This document shows positions 35,530 through 45,356 of a stretch of 64,000 nt of DNA, piece after piece. A program made the translations under genes and the position numbers. Under the pieces are notes generated by a model that saw nothing but the letters and a program-made list of their open reading frames with translations, was not told the origin of the DNA and made no database searches. The DNA is taken from positions 3,009,623 to 3,073,622 of the forward strand of contig OY282444.1 of assembly GCA_958296125.1 (NCBI GenBank). The letters run 5' to 3'. The DNA is from an uncultured Poribacteria bacterium. GTDB lineage: Bacteria > Poribacteria > WGA-4E > PCPOR2b. Each line of letters starts with the position of its first letter. Position 1 is the first letter of the stretch.

Positions 35530-36717
35530 TTGAAACTATTTGGTTTGAAGATTTCTAGTCTCTTTGTCTGCACTATCGCTGCAATTCTCCTTCAATCACC
35601 CTCACAACTCCTATCGCAAACTTCGGAGCAGGCGGAACAGTGGCAGCGGGAATATGAAAAGAAAAAGGAGGAAAAGCGGAGTCTGGAAGAACAAAGAAAC
35701 TCAATTATCAAAAAGGAACAGGGAATCTTACGGAAACTACAGGAGATTGAATCCGAATTAGCTGCCAACGAAAAAAAACGCGATCGGTACCAGCAAGAGA
35801 TTGAAAGTCATAAACTTGAGGCAGCGAGGCTTCAGAGGGAATTAAAGCAGTTGGTCTCTCGAGACAAGGAACACAAGAAACAGACTGTAAATCGGATTCG
35901 TGCAATCTATAAGTTGGGTTATAATGGGCGTCATGAGCACATGCTGAAGATGTTGCTCGGTGCTCAGGATATGCAGGATCTTGTGGAGAAGTATAAATAC
36001 ATGGACGTTATTATCGAAGCAGATCAAGATATGCTCAAGGAAATACAACTCCGACAGGAAGAAATTTCGCAAAAATCCCTTGAATTGACTCACCAGATCC
36101 AATTGGCAAAGGAGGCCTCGAAAGCTGCACAGGTCGAACATTCACGCCTCCTCGCTCAAGAACAGGAACGTCAACAACTCCTGCATACGTACCGAACAGA
36201 GAAAGGAATTCATAATCAGGCAATAAAGGAGTTAAAAGCTGCCGGTGCACAGTTTGAGGCGCGCCTCGGAATCGTCAGTAATGCACGTCTTGAAAAGCAA
36301 GCAGAGGCGATTAAAAGCATTCGGCCGGCGCTGTTTGGCAAACTCCCTTGGCCCGTTGTCGGGGTGGTTGTGCCGAACCAGGGAGCCACTGACCGTGGTC
36401 TCACTATTCGAGCGAAGAAGGGAACCCCCGTGCGCTGTGTTGCAGATGGTATTGTCGCAACTAGCGAATCAATGTTCGGCTATGGCAACATGGTTATTGT
36501 TCTGCACGGGGATGGATACATCTCCGTTTATGGACATCTGTCAGGTGCATCTGTGAAACGGGGTGATACTATTCAAGCGAAACAAGTTTTCGGAACCGTC
36601 GGCGAGACCGGATCGCTGATTGGCCCAGTGCTTCACTTTGAACTCTGGAAGGGACGTAATCCTCCTCAACTTTTGAATGCGCGAAGGTGGTTGACAAGAG
36701 ACATGAATCGATATTAG
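35530..36717 (+). CDS. EnvC-like murein hydrolase activator (coiled coil + degenerate M23/LytM)
   Basis: 395 residues starting at TTG with GGAGG eight bases upstream. A signal-like N-terminus (KISSLFVCTIAAILLQSPSQLLSQ) is followed by a long coiled coil (about 30-265) and a C-terminal LytM domain. The zinc-ligand positions are altered: the usual H-x3-D site reads DRGLTIRAKKGTPV, and the usual HxH end is VLHFELW. The domain therefore probably lacks peptidase activity, as in EnvC, which activates amidases in cell division. Periplasmic. Confidence 0.88.
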   Translation: MKLFGLKISSLFVCTIAAILLQSPSQLLSQTSEQAEQWQREYEKKKEEKRSLEEQRNSIIKKEQGILRKLQEIESELAANEKKRDRYQQEIESHKLEAARLQRELKQLVSRDKEHKKQTVNRIRAIYKLGYNGRHEHMLKMLLGAQDMQDLVEKYKYMDVIIEADQDMLKEIQLRQEEISQKSLELTHQIQLAKEASKAAQVEHSRLLAQEQERQQLLHTYRTEKGIHNQAIKELKAAGAQFEARLGIVSNARLEKQAEAIKSIRPALFGKLPWPVVGVVVPNQGATDRGLTIRAKKGTPVRCVADGIVATSESMFGYGNMVIVLHGDGYISVYGHLSGASVKRGDTIQAKQVFGTVGETGSLIGPVLHFELWKGRNPPQLLNARRWLTRDMNRY

Positions 36718-36763
36718 TCGGTCTTTCAATCGGCGACTATCAATCCCGATTGGGGAGCAAAAC

Positions 36764-38209
36764 ATGGCATACAGATACGAAACTGTTATCGGTTTGGAGA
36801 TTCACGCTGAGTTATCGACAAACAGCAAACTCTTTTGCAACTGTGAGGTTAAGTTTGGATCCGCGGCGAATACGCAAACCTGCCCTATCTGTTTAGGGAT
36901 GCCCGGTGTGTTACCTGTGATGAACCAGCGGGCGGTCGAGTTCTCAATCCGCGCCGCTTTAGGATTGAATTGCAAGATTGCGTCTTACAGCAAATTCGAT
37001 CGGAAAAACTACTTCTATCCAGATTTGCCCAAGGGTTACCAAATCTCACAGTATGACCTACCCCTTGCCTACGACGGTTATGTTGATTATGAACTGGAGG
37101 GCGAGACGAAGCGCGTTCAGATTAATCGCATCCATCTAGAGGAGGATGCAGGCAAGCTGGTCCATGCAGACGTGACGGGAAACCCCAATCAGAGCTATGT
37201 GGACTTTAACCGTTCATGCGTGCCGCTGTTAGAGATTGTCAGTGAGCCCGATCTACGCTCCCCCGGAGAAGCAATCGCCTACTGGCGTGCTGTCAAAGAA
37301 ATCCTAGAATATGTCGAAGTCAGCGATTGCAATATGGAGGAGGGGAGTTTTCGCTGTGATGCGAACATCTCCCTGCGTCCAGTTGGCAGCAAAGAGTTGG
37401 GAACACGGACGGAATTGAAAAATAAAAACTCATTTCAGCATGTGTTGATTGCCTTAGAATACGAGGAGAAACGTCAAACGCGGATTCTCGATCAGGGGGG
37501 TGAGGTTGTCCAAGAAACGGTGCTGTTCGACATCAACACCGGCAGGACAGTGCCCATGCGGAGCAAGGAGGAAGCCCACGACTATCGCTACTTTCCTGAG
37601 CCCGACCTTGTTCCTTTTGAGGTGGATACAGCAGAAGTTGAACGTATCCGAGCGACGTTACCGGAACTACCTGCCGAGTGCCGCAAGCGTTTTATGGCAG
37701 AATATGGCATTCCCACCTACAATGCAGAATTTCTCACTACCACGCGACAGATGGCGAACTTTTTCGACGAAACAGCACGTCTCAGTGGCGATCCAAAGGC
37801 AAGCAGTAACTGGATTATGGGTGACTTGTCGGGGTTGTTGAACAGTGCAGGGATAGAGATTCAGGCTGCTAACGTAACTCCCGCTCATCTTAGCGAACTG
37901 ATTCAGCTAATTAAAGATCAGACGATCAGCGGTAAAATTGCTAAATCCGTCCTGCCCGAAGTCTTTGAAACCGGCAAAACCCCAAGGCAAATCGTCGAGG
38001 AAAAAGGGCTTTCACAAATTTCCGACACGTCTGCAATAGAATCAGTTGTCGATCAGGCCATCGAAGAAAATCCGGGGCCCGCACAAGATTACCGGGATGG
38101 GAAGCAGAAAGCGATCGGTTTTCTCGTCGGTCAGGTGATGAAAGCTACCAGAGGCAAAGCCAACCCGCAGATGGTTAACCAACTTTTGCGGCAGAAACTT
38201 GACGGGTAA
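36764..38209 (+). CDS. gatB: Aspartyl/glutamyl-tRNA amidotransferase subunit B
   Basis: 481 residues. GatB of the GatCAB complex, which converts Glu-tRNA(Gln) or Asp-tRNA(Asn) to the amide. Start YETVIGLEIHAEL, zinc-type Cys motif region CNCEV...CPICLGMPG, NRSCVPLLEIVSEPD and the tail domain (YqeY-like, IAKSVLPEVFETG) are all present. GGGGAG lies six bases before the ATG. GatA and GatC are not in this window. Confidence 0.97.
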   Translation: MAYRYETVIGLEIHAELSTNSKLFCNCEVKFGSAANTQTCPICLGMPGVLPVMNQRAVEFSIRAALGLNCKIASYSKFDRKNYFYPDLPKGYQISQYDLPLAYDGYVDYELEGETKRVQINRIHLEEDAGKLVHADVTGNPNQSYVDFNRSCVPLLEIVSEPDLRSPGEAIAYWRAVKEILEYVEVSDCNMEEGSFRCDANISLRPVGSKELGTRTELKNKNSFQHVLIALEYEEKRQTRILDQGGEVVQETVLFDINTGRTVPMRSKEEAHDYRYFPEPDLVPFEVDTAEVERIRATLPELPAECRKRFMAEYGIPTYNAEFLTTTRQMANFFDETARLSGDPKASSNWIMGDLSGLLNSAGIEIQAANVTPAHLSELIQLIKDQTISGKIAKSVLPEVFETGKTPRQIVEEKGLSQISDTSAIESVVDQAIEENPGPAQDYRDGKQKAIGFLVGQVMKATRGKANPQMVNQLLRQKLDG

Positions 38210-38557
38210 GAGACCAACAAACGATGACTGAAATTGCCAATGGTATCCTTCGTCTAAGACCTGCTCAGTTTGCGGTGCCGTTAATCAATCGTTGAATCTA
38301 CGGGATAGAACATGGCAATGTCCAATTTTCAACGCCCGGAACTCGATCAGATTGAACGATTCCGCCACATTGTCGCCGATGGGCACCATGTCGCACCGAT
38401 TCGGTTCAGCAAGGGCAGAGACATCGCCGCCTGTGGTCAACTCCGAACAACTGACGAAAAACGGCGTGTGATGCTGCCAAGCACTTCGTAACAACCCCAC
38501 CCAACACTACAATTAGCGGCAAATTCAGATTTGGCAATTCAGGTTGAGGGTAGAAAT
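38210..38557. other. Intergenic region with weak short ORF
   Basis: Between gatB and the TPR gene. A 59-codon plus-strand ORF (38312-38491, starting MAMSNFQRPELDQIERFRH) has only a weak site and no recognised domain. No promoter or hairpin stands out. Confidence 0.3.
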
Positions 38558-39415
38558 TTGTATCGAATAGCAAGCAAACAGGAATATGAAACAAGTAGTT
38601 CGTTACACGCCGCAATCCGCAATTTGCGCCCTCCTTTGCACTACATACTCCTCATTTTATCTCTCTTTCTGATTGGGTGGATAGGAAGTTGGTCTCAAGC
38701 GATCAAGCGTGGAAATGTGCACTATAAAGCAGGCGCGTATGATGCAGCACTTGAAGCATATCAATCGGCGGCAAAAGATCGACCTGAAGATGCGGTTTCC
38801 CACTATAATCTGGGAACAGCCCTATACCAAAAAAAGCAGTTTGAGAAAGCAGCCGATGAATTCAGGCGGTCACTTGATAAGGCAGATCCAATCCGTCGGG
38901 CGCAGGGATACTATAATTTGGGGAACGCCCAAGCTCAACTCAACGATATAGAGGGGGCAATTCGGTCCTACAAAAGTGCGCTGCGCTTGAACCCAACAGA
39001 TTTGGATGGCAAGCATAACCTAGAGCTCGCACTTGAGAAGTTGGAACAAAAATCGCAGCAGAATCAAAATCAATCAGAGCCCGAGCCTGGGGGCAAAGAC
39101 CAACAGGAACAGACCCCGCAACAGCAGAATCAAGATCAACGGAACAGCGACGAAAGGGAATCGAATCGGCAAGATCGGGAGAATCCGGCAGAATCGGAGC
39201 AACGGCAGCAAAATCAGGAATCATCTGATCAAAAATCCACCTCCGAAGCATCTCCTCCACAACCTGAACAGGAGTCAATACAACAGCCGGTTGAAATGTC
39301 CAAGGAGGATGCCATTCGACTTCTAGAGGCTGTCAAAGATAATGAAAAAGAGATTCAGAAGAAGATATTACAAAAGCGATTTTCGAGGCGCAAGCGACCC
39401 GAAAAGGATTGGTAG
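38558..39415 (+). CDS. batC: TPR protein, BatC-like
   Basis: 285 residues from the TTG at 38558 with GAGGG seven bases upstream (an earlier TTG at 38531 has no site). One membrane segment (HYILLILSLFLIGWIG), TPR repeats (AYDAALEAYQSAAKDRPEDAVSHYNLG; three units), a long Q/N/E-rich low-complexity stretch, and the conserved end SKEDAIRLLEAVKDNEKEIQKK. That end is typical of BatC in the Bat aerotolerance operon. Directly followed by batD and batE. BatA and BatB (VWA proteins) are not adjacent. Confidence 0.82.
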   Translation: MYRIASKQEYETSSSLHAAIRNLRPPLHYILLILSLFLIGWIGSWSQAIKRGNVHYKAGAYDAALEAYQSAAKDRPEDAVSHYNLGTALYQKKQFEKAADEFRRSLDKADPIRRAQGYYNLGNAQAQLNDIEGAIRSYKSALRLNPTDLDGKHNLELALEKLEQKSQQNQNQSEPEPGGKDQQEQTPQQQNQDQRNSDERESNRQDRENPAESEQRQQNQESSDQKSTSEASPPQPEQESIQQPVEMSKEDAIRLLEAVKDNEKEIQKKILQKRFSRRKRPEKDW

Positions 39416-39430
39416 GAGGTAAAGCCAGAC

Positions 39431-41299
39431 ATGGGGACAAAGGGGGCACAGGACAAAGCGTTCAAACGTTCAGGGGTTGGGATGCTCGGGTATTCATCCA
39501 CACTTCACGTTTCACGTTTTATGTTTTATGCTTCACGTTTCGCGTTCTCTATCCTTTTGGTTTCTGTTTTCTGCAACAACATTGCTTACAGCCAAGACAT
39601 TACCGTATCAGCGGAGGTCACCCCAAAAATTATTAGCCTCACCGAAACGGCGACTTTGCGTGTAAAGATTGCCGCCAATCAACAACTAGGTAATATTACG
39701 CCACCGAAGCTAAAGGCATTGCCGGAGTTCAATGTCTTTTACGGCGGTTCATCCAGTCAATATAATCTCACCGGTAATCAATTTTCTGCATCGGTGACTT
39801 GGACTTACGTGTTAAAACCTAAGAAAGTGGGACAATTTACGGTGTCCCAAATTCACATCTCCTATGGAAACAAAACCTACGCGGCGAATCCGGTCACCAT
39901 CAAAGTATTAGCGAAATCTAGGAAACCTCCCCAAAGCAAATCAACGCAAGATACTTTTACGGACGCATTTTCCAGCAGTACGCATAAAGTTGAAGCCTCC
40001 GTTGATAATTCACGCCCCTATGTGAATGAGCAGATTATATATACCTTTCGGTATCTCTATACTGTCCGCATCCCAAGTTTTAATGCTCCCAAATACACGC
40101 CGCCTTCCTTGAGGCAGTTTTGGCAAACAGAGTTGGAAAGGAAACGGAGTCGGAGACAAGTGATTGATGGAACCCTTTACTGGATTGAGGAAATTCAGGT
40201 TGGGTTGTTTCCAATTACCGCCGGCAAGGTCACAATTGAGCCTGCGAAACTGTCGCTCCCGACTGCTGCGGGGCGTAGTCGTCTCCAATCGTCCAAAGTG
40301 CTTGTCACAGATCCGGTTGAAGTCAATGTTCGTCCGCTCCCCCAGAAGGGCAGACCTACAAACTTCGCAAGCACCGTCGGTCAATATCGTATCCATGCAC
40401 AAACCGACCGGCAGACAATCGAAGCGGGAGATGGATTCACCCTGCGGGTGCAAGTCTCCGGGGAGGGGAATATTAAGACGGTGCCTGAGCCAACCATCTC
40501 TGCGCTTCCACATATGGCGATATATGACCCCCAAATTACGGATGCCATTGGTGTAGTAGATTCAAAAGTTCAGGGAAGTCGCACGTATGAATATGTTATT
40601 ATTCCATCAAAGGAGGGTCGTTGGACAATTCCTGCGATTGACTACCCTTATTTTCATCCGCAAACGGAGAACTACCAAATTGCCCGTACCGTTGCAATCA
40701 CTATTAATGTGCTTCCTAACCCGAATGCGATAACTGGGACAACAGCCCCACACACGACACAGTCCGACATGCACCTCCTCAAACAGGATATTCGATATAT
40801 CAAGCCGGATTTGCTTGAATTATCGAATCAGCACCTTTATCCCTATAAGCGTGTATCATTTTGGGCTGCCCAGACCCTACCTATTGTTATTGTTCTGTCT
40901 GTATGGTTCTATCGGCAGCGGCAAGCTAAGCGTGACCCCAAACAGATTCGAGAGCAGTATGCCGCAAAGAAAGCCTTGCGACTCATAGAATACGCTAAGA
41001 AACACACCACAAATGAACCGACAGCATTCTATGGAACGCTCGCCAACGGATTGTACCAGTACATTGGAGACATCTTTGATATTTCACCCGGCGGGCTCAA
41101 TCCTGAACTCGTGCGTCAGCGATGTAAGGAGGCGGGTTTCCCTGAATCTGCGACGACACAGATTGTTGATACGCTGACGCAGTGTGACTATGTCCGGTTT
41201 GCTCCAGTTGCCGCAAATCCGACAGATATAGAAGATGCGCTCAATCGTGCGAGGGCAGCGATTGACGAGATTGAGAAGGAACGGCAGTTGAAGACATGA
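39431..41299 (+). CDS. batD: BatD-like protein
   Basis: 622 residues with AGGAGG ten bases before the ATG. Large extracytoplasmic region of beta-sandwich repeats (DITVSAEVTPKIISLTETATLRVKI, SVDNSRPYVNEQIIYTFRYLY) and a C-terminal membrane segment (RVSFWAAQTLPIVIVLSVWFY) with a cytoplasmic helical tail. This is the BatD layout. Function in Bat systems is not settled (stress tolerance, envelope). The first about 45 residues contain a repeat-derived HVSRFMFYASRF stretch that seems part of the signal region. Confidence 0.85.
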   Translation: MGTKGAQDKAFKRSGVGMLGYSSTLHVSRFMFYASRFAFSILLVSVFCNNIAYSQDITVSAEVTPKIISLTETATLRVKIAANQQLGNITPPKLKALPEFNVFYGGSSSQYNLTGNQFSASVTWTYVLKPKKVGQFTVSQIHISYGNKTYAANPVTIKVLAKSRKPPQSKSTQDTFTDAFSSSTHKVEASVDNSRPYVNEQIIYTFRYLYTVRIPSFNAPKYTPPSLRQFWQTELERKRSRRQVIDGTLYWIEEIQVGLFPITAGKVTIEPAKLSLPTAAGRSRLQSSKVLVTDPVEVNVRPLPQKGRPTNFASTVGQYRIHAQTDRQTIEAGDGFTLRVQVSGEGNIKTVPEPTISALPHMAIYDPQITDAIGVVDSKVQGSRTYEYVIIPSKEGRWTIPAIDYPYFHPQTENYQIARTVAITINVLPNPNAITGTTAPHTTQSDMHLLKQDIRYIKPDLLELSNQHLYPYKRVSFWAAQTLPIVIVLSVWFYRQRQAKRDPKQIREQYAAKKALRLIEYAKKHTTNEPTAFYGTLANGLYQYIGDIFDISPGGLNPELVRQRCKEAGFPESATTQIVDTLTQCDYVRFAPVAANPTDIEDALNRARAAIDEIEKERQLKT

Positions 41300-41335
41300 T
41301 AGGTATTGTGTATAATGAGTGAGGAGATTAGAAGC

Positions 41336-42142
41336 ATGAAAGGATGGAAAAATGGAAGGGTAGCAGATAAGGCAAGATTCGTTTCACGTTTCACGTTTCT
41401 CATCTGCTTCCTCTGTTTCCCTTTCCGGGAGCAGCACGCCTACTCCCAATCTCAATCAACCTTAGAGGCGAGTTATCGGAGTGCAGATGCTTTATATCAG
41501 AGTGGGCAGTATCAACAGGCAGCTGAAAAGTACGAACAGATTGCACGTTCAATCCAAAATGGTGCCGTTTATTATAATCTTGGCAATGTCTACTTTCGTC
41601 TTGGCAATAGAGGAAGGGCTATCCTGAACTACGAGCGTGCGAAGCGATTGATGCCAAGGGATAAAGATATAAATTTCAACCTCAAAATCGCCAAGGCACA
41701 GAATGTCGATCCATTCGACCTGGTTAAACCCCTCTCCGGTTTTTCGCTCCTATATGGTGCTTTACACCCCAACGAGATCATCTGGGCAGGACTCGTTCCG
41801 TATTGGATCGCAGCTGCTAGTCTCATTGCGATCCAATTCACTCAGAAGCGTCATTTCCAACGGACGTTACGTTATGCCATCTGGATTGGGGGGATTACAT
41901 GGCTGTTTTCTTTATTGGTTTTGGATTTGAAAATTCGAGAGATTAATCGACCGTATTCCATTGTCGTTGCAAACGAAGTCATGGTGCGGAGTGAACCCGA
42001 TTTGGGGTCCGAAACAATTGCGCTTCCACTGCATGAGGGGATTAAGATCCAACTTCAGGAAGAACGTAACGATTGGGTGAAAATCTATCTGCCCGATGAA
42101 AACTCAGGGTGGTTGACTGCGGATGCGATCGAAAAGATTTAG
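41336..42142 (+). CDS. batE: BatE-like TPR and SH3b membrane protein
   Basis: 268 residues from the ATG at 41336 with GAGGAG nine bases upstream. Signal-like N-terminus (RFVSRFTFLICFLCF), two to three TPR units (AVYYNLGNVYFRLGNRGRAILNYERA), two membrane segments (IIWAGLVPYWIAAASLIAIQF; AIWIGGITWLFSLLVLDL), and a C-terminal SH3b-like domain (VMVRSEPDLGSETIALPLHEGIKI). This is the BatE layout. It starts 36 bases after batD. Confidence 0.85.
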   Translation: MKGWKNGRVADKARFVSRFTFLICFLCFPFREQHAYSQSQSTLEASYRSADALYQSGQYQQAAEKYEQIARSIQNGAVYYNLGNVYFRLGNRGRAILNYERAKRLMPRDKDINFNLKIAKAQNVDPFDLVKPLSGFSLLYGALHPNEIIWAGLVPYWIAAASLIAIQFTQKRHFQRTLRYAIWIGGITWLFSLLVLDLKIREINRPYSIVVANEVMVRSEPDLGSETIALPLHEGIKIQLQEERNDWVKIYLPDENSGWLTADAIEKI

Positions 42143-42174
42143 AAATAACACGGTTCTAAAAGAAAGGAGATTTC

Positions 42175-42678
42175 ATGGAATTATTAGGTGTATTGGCCTT
42201 ATGGCTACACGTCACTGCTGCCGCGATTTGGATCGGTGGCAATTTTATGATGGCGATGGTGATTGTGCCCTACTTCAAACGCTCGGTATCCCTCGTAGAG
42301 CGAACCAAAATCCTGATGCAGATCGGTAAAGGCTTTGAACCGATTGGATGGACGTGCGTGCTGATTCTCATCTTCTCTGGTCTGTTTAACATCTTTACTG
42401 CTGGTGTGTTAGGGAATCCGGATTTGATTGGTCCCTTCATGCGAATGCTTGGCATCAAAATCCTCCTTGTTCTCATCCTAATTATCTTGACCGGCATTCA
42501 CGGCTTTATCATGGCACCGCGGTTAGCGCGAGCGGTCGAAGAACTTGATCCGGGGACTCAGGAACTTCCCGAACATATCGACAAGATGCGCGGTCAGATG
42601 GCGGTGGTGTCCAGCCTTATCGGCGTGTTTTCCCTACTTACTCTGCTTGCTGCGGTTGCGTTACGGTTGGGAATATAG
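42175..42678 (+). CDS. CopD-like integral membrane protein
   Basis: 167 residues with GAAAGGAG six bases before the ATG. Four membrane segments (residues about 5-30, 55-80, 90-112, 140-165). LALWLHVTAAAIWIGGN resembles the CopD/YohJ-type H-x3-W-x-G helix. Possibly a heme- or copper-linked protein. It sits 32 bases after batE, so it may be in that operon. Confidence 0.7.
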   Translation: MELLGVLALWLHVTAAAIWIGGNFMMAMVIVPYFKRSVSLVERTKILMQIGKGFEPIGWTCVLILIFSGLFNIFTAGVLGNPDLIGPFMRMLGIKILLVLILIILTGIHGFIMAPRLARAVEELDPGTQELPEHIDKMRGQMAVVSSLIGVFSLLTLLAAVALRLGI

Positions 42679-42925
42679 ATGAGGAGTGAGCCCACGTGCT
42701 CATTAACAAACATGAAAAAAGAGTCGTAATCTGCAGGCTTTGTGGGTTAAATCGCGTACGCCACCCTAGTGATTAAAATTAGGACTTGCACAGTTGAATG
42801 CTCAAAACTTCATTGAATCAATTCTCGATTCAATTAGGAAGCACATCATCACGCAAAAGGTTAAGACTGAATTAGGAGATGGACATCTTCCTAGTGGATA
42901 GGAAATTCGGAGAGGGACTACTGTT

Positions 42926-45301
42926 ATGATTCGTAAGAGAAAAAGAATTCTAAAAGCTACTCTCTACTTGTTATTCATCCTTTTGTTAGTGCTAGCGAGT
43001 GGAGGAATTTTCAGTATTATCAAGCTATGGGGGTCTCTGCCAATTCGCGATGGCGAACGGCAAATTGAGGGGTTAGCCCTACCGGTCACGGTGACTTCAG
43101 ATCGCTTTGGGATTCCGACAATTACTGCATCGACGCGCAGGGATGCTGCCTTAGCGTTAGGGTACGTGACCGCCCAGGATCGGCTCTTTCAAATAGATTT
43201 AATGCGCCGCCATGCCACCGGACGGCTCTCCGAAATTGTCGGTAAAATTGCAGTAGAAGCCGATAAGCAACAGAGGGTTATCGGATTCTACCGTGTGACT
43301 AAGGCAATCGTTGCCAATCTCTCCGATGAACAGCGGGAAGTCCTCGTTGCTTACGCCGATGGGGTGAACGCCTTTATTCGCCAAATGGACACCGCCCCTT
43401 TTGAATTTCTCCTCTTGGGTTATCAACCAGAACCTTGGACAGTGGAAGACAGCCTCCTTGTCGTCTTCAATATATTTCAGGTGCTATCTCTCAAGGAAAA
43501 TGACGAACGGATGATGAGTATCATGGAAAAGTCGCTCCCCCCGAAAGTGATCGCTTTTCTGACCCCTGATACGGATAGCTACACCCAGGTTCTCTTGGGG
43601 GGACCGGACTCCCACCGACCCATTCAGCCTATTCCTGTCGAAGCACTTGCTGCAATTCGTCGGACGCCAAAGCAAAACGGAAAACGACTGGTTCACGCAA
43701 CGGCCCGCGTCGCGGGGTCGAACAGTTGGGCGGTTGATCAATCGAAGACGGCAGATGGTCGGGCGATTGTGGCGAATGATATGCACCTAACCCTATCTAT
43801 ACCGAATACGTGGTATCGGGTATCTCTCCGCTATGGAAACGTTGAGATTTCGGGTGTTATCCTGCCGGGTACTCCTGCTGTGGTTGTTGGATCTAATGGA
43901 CATGTGGCTTGGGGGTTCACCTATATCTGTGGAGATTTCCTTGACCTCGTCCGATTAGAGATTAACCCCGAAAACCCAGATGAATACAAGACACCAAATG
44001 GTTGGAGACAATTTGAGGTTGTCAACGAACGGATCCAAATCAAAGGGGAGCAGCCCATTGTCCAGTCTATCAAGCTCACAATCTGGGGACCTGTCAGTCC
44101 AATTCCATTGATGGGTCAACCGGTTGCCATTCATTGGACAGCCCTACAACCCGAAGCGGTTGGCATGGAGCTGCTTGATATGGATAAGGCGATAACGCTT
44201 GAAGATGCCCTACATCTCATGAATCGCTTTCGGGGACCACCGCTGGATGTGATTATAGCTGATGACACTGGACAAATTGCTTGGACATATTGTGGGAAAA
44301 TTCCTATCCGAAAAGGGTTTGATGGATCTTCCACCAAGTCTTGGGCGGATGGCGACATTGGTTGGGAAGGTTATATTCCACCGTCTGAATTGCCGCGTGT
44401 GATTTCTCCGCCAGAGGGTTTTATAGCGACTGCAAATAATCGGACGCTCGGTAAAGACTATCCCTACCTCATCGGTTATAACTTCGCCAATAGCCATCAG
44501 GCTTACCGCATCAACAAGCGGTTGCGCGAAATGAATCAGGTTACGGAACAGGATATGTTTCAACTCCAGTTGGATACGACGAGCTACTTCTATGAATTTT
44601 ACCAACAGCTAGCCCTATCCGTTTTGACAGGGGCTGCCATTGCAAATGAACCCCTCTTATTAGAGGCGCGGCGACAGATAGCAGCGTGGGATGGTAAAGC
44701 TGAGGTGGACAGCGTTGCTTTCGGGCTTTTGGTTCGGTTTCGGCAAATTCTGGCTGAGGATGTGTTTGAACCATTTCTAGTTCCCTGTCAGGAAACTGAT
44801 AAAAGGTTCTCATACTCTTGGAGGAATATGGAAACCCCGCTCCGTGCATTACTAAGTGAAAGGATTGCTGCAGTCCTTCCAGACCCAGCAAATTATCCAG
44901 ACTGGGAGAGGTTCATCCGCTCGAAATTGGAAGAATCCATTGAACAACTGCTTCGTGAACATAATTTTGATTCGTTAGATCAATTGACGTGGGGCACCAT
45001 TCATAGGACTCAAATCTCACATCCACTCGGATTTATACCTATGCTAGGCAAGATATTGAATATGCCGAGTAAGCCCCTTCCGGGGGGTGACTATTGCGTC
45101 CGCTCTGCGAGGGCATCTGAGCGCATGGTCATTTCCGCGGATCACCCTGCGGATGGGATTCTACACATACCTTGCGGTCAATCGGGTCACCCTTTATCAG
45201 AAAACTACAAGGACCAGTACAGCTATTGGTTAAAAGGAGAGCCTCTGCCTTTCCTTCCTGGTCCAACTACCCATACACTAACGCTCAACCCCAGTCCTTG
45301 A
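42926..45301 (+). CDS. Penicillin acylase-family Ntn hydrolase
   Basis: 791 residues. One N-terminal membrane anchor (about 9-31). Processing site is VAG|SNSWAV, so Ser265 would be the new N-terminal nucleophile after self-cleavage. Conserved blocks TAQDRLFQIDLMRRHATGRLSE and GHVAWGFTYICGDFLDL match the family. Homologues cut acyl-amide bonds (beta-lactams, acyl-homoserine lactones and other N-acyl compounds); the substrate is unknown. The ribosome site is weak. Stands alone. Confidence 0.93.
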   Translation: MIRKRKRILKATLYLLFILLLVLASGGIFSIIKLWGSLPIRDGERQIEGLALPVTVTSDRFGIPTITASTRRDAALALGYVTAQDRLFQIDLMRRHATGRLSEIVGKIAVEADKQQRVIGFYRVTKAIVANLSDEQREVLVAYADGVNAFIRQMDTAPFEFLLLGYQPEPWTVEDSLLVVFNIFQVLSLKENDERMMSIMEKSLPPKVIAFLTPDTDSYTQVLLGGPDSHRPIQPIPVEALAAIRRTPKQNGKRLVHATARVAGSNSWAVDQSKTADGRAIVANDMHLTLSIPNTWYRVSLRYGNVEISGVILPGTPAVVVGSNGHVAWGFTYICGDFLDLVRLEINPENPDEYKTPNGWRQFEVVNERIQIKGEQPIVQSIKLTIWGPVSPIPLMGQPVAIHWTALQPEAVGMELLDMDKAITLEDALHLMNRFRGPPLDVIIADDTGQIAWTYCGKIPIRKGFDGSSTKSWADGDIGWEGYIPPSELPRVISPPEGFIATANNRTLGKDYPYLIGYNFANSHQAYRINKRLREMNQVTEQDMFQLQLDTTSYFYEFYQQLALSVLTGAAIANEPLLLEARRQIAAWDGKAEVDSVAFGLLVRFRQILAEDVFEPFLVPCQETDKRFSYSWRNMETPLRALLSERIAAVLPDPANYPDWERFIRSKLEESIEQLLREHNFDSLDQLTWGTIHRTQISHPLGFIPMLGKILNMPSKPLPGGDYCVRSARASERMVISADHPADGILHIPCGQSGHPLSENYKDQYSYWLKGEPLPFLPGPTTHTLTLNPSP

Positions 45302-45356
45302 CTTTGGACGGCTATCCGATGAAGTAAAGTCTTGACTGAATTTCCGCTGTTACACT

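Noticed and set aside
44210-44605. 131-codon minus-strand ORF in the acylase gene
   Set aside because: Shadow of the penicillin acylase gene.
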